Shown piece after piece: positions 60,643 to 64,000 of a stretch of 64,000 nucleotides of DNA. The notes beneath the pieces are model-generated. The model saw nothing but the letters and a program-made list of their open reading frames with translations. It was not told the origin of the DNA and did not search any database. How positions within the stretch are numbered: the first letter of the stretch is position 1; each line of letters opens with the position of its first letter. Source of the DNA: CAWGCE01 sp964480915 (GTDB lineage Bacteria; Planctomycetota; Planctomycetia; Pirellulales; Pirellulaceae); the NCBI GenBank assembly GCA_964480915.1, contig CAYZRS010000008.1, positions 62,001 to 126,000 of the forward strand, given 5' to 3'. A program made the position numbers and the translations under genes.

Positions 60643-61179
60643 ATGCATATTGTTGTTGTTTGCGGAACGAATCGTGAAGGAGCCCTCTCCCGTTTGATGG
60701 CTCAGGAGGTTGCGACGGCATTTGAACCGTCGGCCAGCGTCGATCGGCTGGACATGAATGAACTGCCGACCGATATCTTGCTACCGACCGCTTACAAGGA
60801 ACAGCCGGCAGCGGTGACCGCGCTCGTCGAGCGATTTCTCAAAGCCGACGGCGTCGTGTTTGTGGTGCCCGAGTATAACGGCAGCTATCCGGGGATTCTG
60901 AAGCTCTTCGTCGACATGCTGCCTTACCCGGAAGGGTTTGACAGTCGTCCGTGTGCTTTCGTGGGGCTGGCAGCCGGGCAATTCAAGAGCTTGCGGGCCG
61001 TTGAGCATTTCCAACAGGTTGCCGGCTATCGCAATGCCTATATCTTCCCGCGACGAATTTTCGTCGGCGATAGTTTCAAGCAGTTTGTCGACGGCAAATT
61101 GGCCGACGATGAATTGACAACTCGCATCAAACAGCAGGCCGAAGGGTTCCTGCAGTTCATTAAATCGGTCAAAGAATAG
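60643..61179 (+). CDS. NAD(P)H-dependent FMN reductase
   Basis: A 178-residue flavodoxin-fold enzyme. ATG 60643 is chosen for its excellent ribosome site (AAGGAGG) and the clean start MHIVVVCGTNREGALSRLMA; a longer frame begins at 60613. FMN-binding elements: CGTNREGALS (phosphate loop) and VFVVPEYNGSYPGILKLFVD (the PEYN motif of the family). It probably reduces FMN or small acceptors such as quinones or azo compounds. It follows the ferredoxin-like gene by 60 bases on the same strand. A strong bidirectional hairpin follows at 61253. Confidence 0.93.
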   Translation: MHIVVVCGTNREGALSRLMAQEVATAFEPSASVDRLDMNELPTDILLPTAYKEQPAAVTALVERFLKADGVVFVVPEYNGSYPGILKLFVDMLPYPEGFDSRPCAFVGLAAGQFKSLRAVEHFQQVAGYRNAYIFPRRIFVGDSFKQFVDGKLADDELTTRIKQQAEGFLQFIKSVKE

Positions 61180-61252
61180 GATTTCGAGCGACCGTTCGGA
61201 TGATGATCGCTCGGCGCGGCCGCTTCATCAATCCAGGCCCACAACAAAAATA

Positions 61253-61282
61253 AAGGCCGGCACGATGGCTCGTGCCGGCCTT
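61253..61282. terminator. Strong bidirectional terminator
   Basis: AAGGCCGGCACGA (61253-61265) and TCGTGCCGGCCTT (61270-61282) make a perfect 13-bp stem with a four-base loop (TGGC). On the minus strand it runs into TTTATTTTTG, so it terminates the dockerin gene; on the plus strand it follows the FMN reductase and the downstream sequence is T-rich but not a clean run. It lies between convergent genes. Confidence 0.9.
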
Positions 61283-61308
61283 AGATGTTTCTTACTTGTG
61301 GGAGCGTT

Positions 61309-61827
61309 CTACTTGCGTCGTCGCAGTAGCAACAAAGCTGCTGGGAAGACGAGGAACATTCCACTCGGTTCGGGCACAGCGTTCAGGAACGATTCGCTGA
61401 TGATAACCTTCTGTTCATTCCAAATGACGAAATCATGGCCATCGGTCAGGCCATCCCCATTGAAGTCGCCTGAAGACCAAGCACCCGTTTCCGAGAACTT
61501 GTGGTCATTCCACGTGGTGAAATCGACTTGGTCAACATTTCCATCCAAATTGACATCAGCAAACTTGTAGGGTGAGCCAAGATTGGCCTGTCCACCAATG
61601 TTGAGCCATTCAGCGATGTCAGAACGATCGACAAGTCCGTCGCCGCTGAGATCGTGAACCGAGTCTGATTTTCCGGTAGCAATCGCTGCTACGAGAATAT
61701 CGAGATCATCGACGGTGAAAACTCCGTCGTCATTGAAGTCGGCGCCAGTCGCAAAGACAGAGCCGACTGAGAGGCAAGAGATCACCACAACTGAAGTGGT
61801 GAATTGAATTAACTTTTTAAGTGTCAT
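61309..61827 (-). CDS. Small exported protein with dockerin-like repeats and PEP-CTERM tail
   Basis: A 172-residue protein from ATG 61827 (ribosome site GGAG, eight bases ahead). A signal peptide (LKKLIQFTTSVVVISCLSVG, cleavage near VFATG) is followed almost at once by dockerin-like units: DFNDDGVFTVDDLDIL, DLSGDGLVDRSDIAEWL, DVNLDGNVDQVDFTTWNDHK, GDFNGDGLTDGHDFVIWNEQ. The tail VPEPSGMFLVFPAALLLLRR is a PEP-CTERM signal. There is no catalytic domain, so it may act only as a surface-anchored dockerin module. Three other proteins here carry the same module. Confidence 0.85.
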   Translation of the reverse strand: MTLKKLIQFTTSVVVISCLSVGSVFATGADFNDDGVFTVDDLDILVAAIATGKSDSVHDLSGDGLVDRSDIAEWLNIGGQANLGSPYKFADVNLDGNVDQVDFTTWNDHKFSETGAWSSGDFNGDGLTDGHDFVIWNEQKVIISESFLNAVPEPSGMFLVFPAALLLLRRRK

Positions 61828-61981
61828 TGGCTTTCTCCGTTTTCTGCTAGTTCCGAACTGCCGCTTCAGTCTAAAGACAACTGACAATGTCCGCTACCGT
61901 TTCCTGGTTATTTTGAGGGGCCTCGCTGTTGGTCATTTGTCACGCGATTTATCCTAAAATTCGTGGAATACGCAAATTTGC

Positions 61982-62013
61982 CCAAATTCGCGCAAGAAAA
62001 ACTTGCGATTTGG
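61982..62013 (+). promoter_or_regulatory. Stem-loop in the ECF sigma leader
   Basis: CCAAAT-TCG-CGCAAG (61982-61996), loop AAAAA (61997-62001) and CTTGCG-ATTTGG (62002-62013) make a 12-pair stem broken by a three-base bulge, ending 50 bases before the sigma factor ATG. The frame is open across it, but a leader hairpin is more likely than coding sequence here. Confidence 0.5.
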
Positions 62014-62063
62014 ACAAAATCCCTGACAAGGCCGCAGCAGTAGCGGTAACTGTGAAATTAGTT

Positions 62064-62633
62064 ATGGCCGAATCGACCAACGCGGCGACCACGCCGAATC
62101 CGATCAATTGGGACAAGTCTCTCGCGGAGCACTTTGGCTGGCTGCGTTCGGTCGTTGCTGCGCGACTCGGCGAGCCCCAGGCGATCGACGATGTGATGCA
62201 GGAAGTGGCGGCCGCAGCGGCGGCGAGCAGTCAGCGAGCGCCGTTGGCCGATCCGAGCAAGATGGCTCCTTGGCTGTATCGAATTGCTGTTCGTCAAACG
62301 CTGCTCTACCGACGCAGCTGCGGGCGTCGGCGGAAGTTGGTAAAGAACTTTGCGGAGCGAGTCGGCCCGTGCGAATCGGATAACCGGGCCCCCAATCCGC
62401 TGCAGTGGATGTTGGCGAACGAACGTTCGGCTCGATTTCGCGCCGCGATGGACGACATGCCGGATCGAGACCGCGAGGTCTTGATGCTGAAGTATGAGCA
62501 TGGTTGGAGTTACAAACGGATTGCCGAACAGCTGGGAATCAGTACGAGCGCCGTGGAAACGCGACTCCATCGCGCTCGCAAACGACTACGTTCGAGTTTG
62601 GTGCAACTCGACGTCATGGAAAAGAAACCGTAA
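62064..62633 (+). CDS. ECF-type RNA polymerase sigma factor
   Basis: A 189-residue group IV sigma factor from ATG 62064; the frame extends 45 codons upstream but that part is outside the sigma fold. Region 2: HFGWLRSVVAARLGEPQAID, DVMQEVAAA and KMAPWLYRIAVRQTLLYRRS (promoter melting and -10 contact). Region 4: DRDREVLMLKYEHGWSYKRI, AEQLGISTSAVETRLHRARK (the -35-binding helix-turn-helix). A membrane anti-sigma-like protein follows 19 bases later and a PDZ protein after that, suggesting an envelope-response operon. Confidence 0.94.
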   Translation: MAESTNAATTPNPINWDKSLAEHFGWLRSVVAARLGEPQAIDDVMQEVAAAAAASSQRAPLADPSKMAPWLYRIAVRQTLLYRRSCGRRRKLVKNFAERVGPCESDNRAPNPLQWMLANERSARFRAAMDDMPDRDREVLMLKYEHGWSYKRIAEQLGISTSAVETRLHRARKRLRSSLVQLDVMEKKP

Positions 62634-62652
62634 AGAAGCGAAGTGATCTGGA

Positions 62653-63279
62653 ATGAATAAGCAAAATAATTCAAATGAGTCGGCTCCTTTCGACGCGATC
62701 GAGATTGATCGATTGGTTGATGGTGAATTGACCGAATCGGAGCAAAGGGAGTTGCTGCGCCGATTAGAAGATCAGCCAGCCGGGTGGCGGCAATGTGCTT
62801 TGGCTTTCGTCGAATCGCAAGTGTGGTCGGCCGATCTGCAGCGGATGACGGCCGAGGGGCAGTTTCTCGGCGATGCGATGAACGAGAATGCGGCGGTCGC
62901 TCCGCCAGTGACTCCGCGGCCTGTTCCACTTCCGGGGCGCGTCGCGTTCCATTGGTTGGCGACGGCAGCCACCGTGATGGTTGCGTTTGTTTTGGGTCAG
63001 CAAATGGACCGAGGTGCTCCAACGCCCGTCACCGTCAGCCCCGCCAGCGTGGCCGACCATGGGCGATCGGAACTTGGTGTCGCGTTATCGGATGCGACCG
63101 AACGGTGGCTCGCAGAAACCCGAGTCCCCGTGGAGATCGAACAGGCGATCGAGGGACTGGGTGCAGAAATTCAGCAAGAGCAGGGCTACTACGTACGGCG
63201 TCGAGCGAATGGTCAGCAGTACGTCGTCCCTTTCCGAGATGTTCAGATCGTTCCGGTTCGTGCTCCGGCGTTTAAGTAG
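62653..63279 (+). CDS. Anti-sigma-like single-span membrane protein
   Basis: A 208-residue protein with an acidic N-terminal cytoplasmic helix bundle (IEIDRLVDGELTESEQRELL), a membrane helix at about residues 97-115 (VAFHWLATAATVMVAFVLGQ), and an extracytoplasmic C-terminal region of helical segments (LEVRVPVEIEQAIEGLGAEI-like; YYVRRRANGQQYVVPFRDVQ). This layout is that of anti-sigma factors that hold a cytoplasmic ECF sigma until cleaved. It starts 19 bases after the sigma stop. No zinc-binding HxxxCxxC motif, so not a ZAS-type anti-sigma. Confidence 0.82.
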   Translation: MNKQNNSNESAPFDAIEIDRLVDGELTESEQRELLRRLEDQPAGWRQCALAFVESQVWSADLQRMTAEGQFLGDAMNENAAVAPPVTPRPVPLPGRVAFHWLATAATVMVAFVLGQQMDRGAPTPVTVSPASVADHGRSELGVALSDATERWLAETRVPVEIEQAIEGLGAEIQQEQGYYVRRRANGQQYVVPFRDVQIVPVRAPAFK

Positions 63280-63385
63280 ACAAACAGACATGGTCGGCAG
63301 GAAGGCAAATCGCGAAACTTGTGGGTAGCCACTTCGAGTTCATTGCGACCCGTTTTCCACGGCCGACTTTCCAAGGAGAAGATCA

Positions 63386-64000
63386 ATGCAAAAATTAAGA
63401 ATTGGATTGGTGAGTGCCGTCACGTTGTGCCTGCTCGCCCCTGTGGTGGCTCAGCAGATCGAAGTCCCCGATCAGCAAAATCGGCTGGAACGGGAGATGG
63501 GGCTGATCCATGACGTGAAGGGCGAGCACGAAGCGACCGGTGGGGTGGGCTCGAAATGGATAGGCGTACTTTGTGGGGAGATCGATCCGGCCGTTCGCAT
63601 GCATATCAGCATTGCCGATGGTACGGGCTTGATGGTCAATCAAGTCGTCGATGGTAGCCCTGCTAGCGCTGCCGGGTTACAGCAATTCGATATTCTGGTC
63701 AGCGTCGACGACCAGCCGCTGAAATCGACGCAAGATCTGGTCGACCGAGTCAATGCGGCCGGTGAGGAAGGATTACAGATTGTCTGGTTGCGCAAAGGTG
63801 CCCAAGGTCAGTCGATGATCGTTCCGGCAGAACGCCCCGAAGATCAACTGCTAAACGACCGATTTAAGTTTCGTAGTGCAGAGAACGAACTCAACCGTTT
63901 GAGAGAATGGCTCGAGAAAGCGCAGGAAGGTCAAGATGACCAACCTTTCGCTTTTCGCATGTTAGGGCCCGCGACGCCGATGCAAGGAAGGTTTCAAATG
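63386..64000 (+). CDS. Secreted PDZ-domain protein (partial, runs off the window)
   Basis: At least 205 residues are visible from ATG 63386, with a ribosome site AAGGAG eight bases ahead. A signal peptide (MQKLRIGLVSAVTLCLLAPV, cleavage after VVAQ) leads into a PDZ domain: WIGVLCGEIDPAVRMHISIA, GLMVNQVVDGSPASAAGLQQ, DILVSVDDQPLKSTQDLVDR. This region resembles the PDZ of HtrA/DegS and of site-2 protease partners, but no trypsin-like domain precedes it. The C-terminus is outside the window. In the sigma/anti-sigma operon it could regulate cleavage of the anti-sigma protein or bind envelope proteins. Confidence 0.83.
   Translation, partial: MQKLRIGLVSAVTLCLLAPVVAQQIEVPDQQNRLEREMGLIHDVKGEHEATGGVGSKWIGVLCGEIDPAVRMHISIADGTGLMVNQVVDGSPASAAGLQQFDILVSVDDQPLKSTQDLVDRVNAAGEEGLQIVWLRKGAQGQSMIVPAERPEDQLLNDRFKFRSAENELNRLREWLEKAQEGQDDQPFAFRMLGPATPMQGRFQM

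Overview
The window looks like a chromosomal segment of a planctomycete, most likely in or near the Pirellulaceae. The reasons are: tandem DUF1559 pseudopilin-like proteins with a type IV prepilin N-terminus; several secreted proteins with dockerin-like D-rich repeats and a PEP-CTERM sorting tail; two proteins opening with the planctomycete LEPR-XLL type motif; a fused SecD-SecF; and a TPR protein carrying two RNA polymerase alpha-CTD modules. No phage genes, transposase, integrase, CRISPR array or rRNA was seen.

Layout. 1-2.5 kb: end of a kelch-like protein, then two DUF1559 paralogues. 2.7-10.4 kb: a giant TPM-like coiled-coil membrane protein, a membrane-anchored vWA protein, an alpha/beta-hydrolase fold protein without its usual catalytic residues, and a LysM protein. 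10.8-19.2 kb, all on the minus strand: an RTX-repeat surface protein, secDF, yajC, tgt, the TPR/alpha-CTD protein and a tRNA-Thr(CGU). 19.3-29 kb: a choice-of-anchor B type surface protein, a selenium-binding/methanethiol-oxidase protein, an unknown protein paired with fumarylacetoacetase, YaaA, a small zinc-protease-like protein and a PQQ-type propeller. 29-34.4 kb, minus strand: a lipid-modification cluster (FAD oxidoreductase, DUF1365, Cfa methyltransferase, DUF2293, second Cfa-like methyltransferase). 34.4-35.4 kb: a 1-kb gene-free gap with a strongly structured RNA candidate ending in a T-run.

35.4-45.5 kb: kdsA with a lipoprotein, small genes, purC, an FHA-GAF-PP2C phosphatase, tRNA-Gln(CUG) and a GNAT acetyltransferase. 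45.7-53.3 kb, plus strand: a radical SAM protein with an S4 protein, an aldehyde dehydrogenase and an iron alcohol dehydrogenase, a PQQ propeller, and a HemN-like radical SAM enzyme overlapping a GcvH-like lipoyl-domain protein. 53.3-55.8 kb, minus strand: a FIST sensor overlapping a histidine kinase. 56.3-64 kb: three more dockerin/PEP-CTERM proteins, a ferredoxin with an NAD(P)H-FMN reductase, and an ECF sigma factor with an anti-sigma-like membrane protein and a PDZ protein that runs off the window.

The best leads for something undescribed are the structured RNA at 34853-34946, the HemN-like/GcvH-like pair, the DUF1365-Cfa lipid cluster with its embedded DUF2293 gene, and the unknown protein coupled to fumarylacetoacetase. 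Start codons were often moved inward from the longest frame to fit signal peptides or family N-termini. All functional calls come from reading motifs, not from searches.
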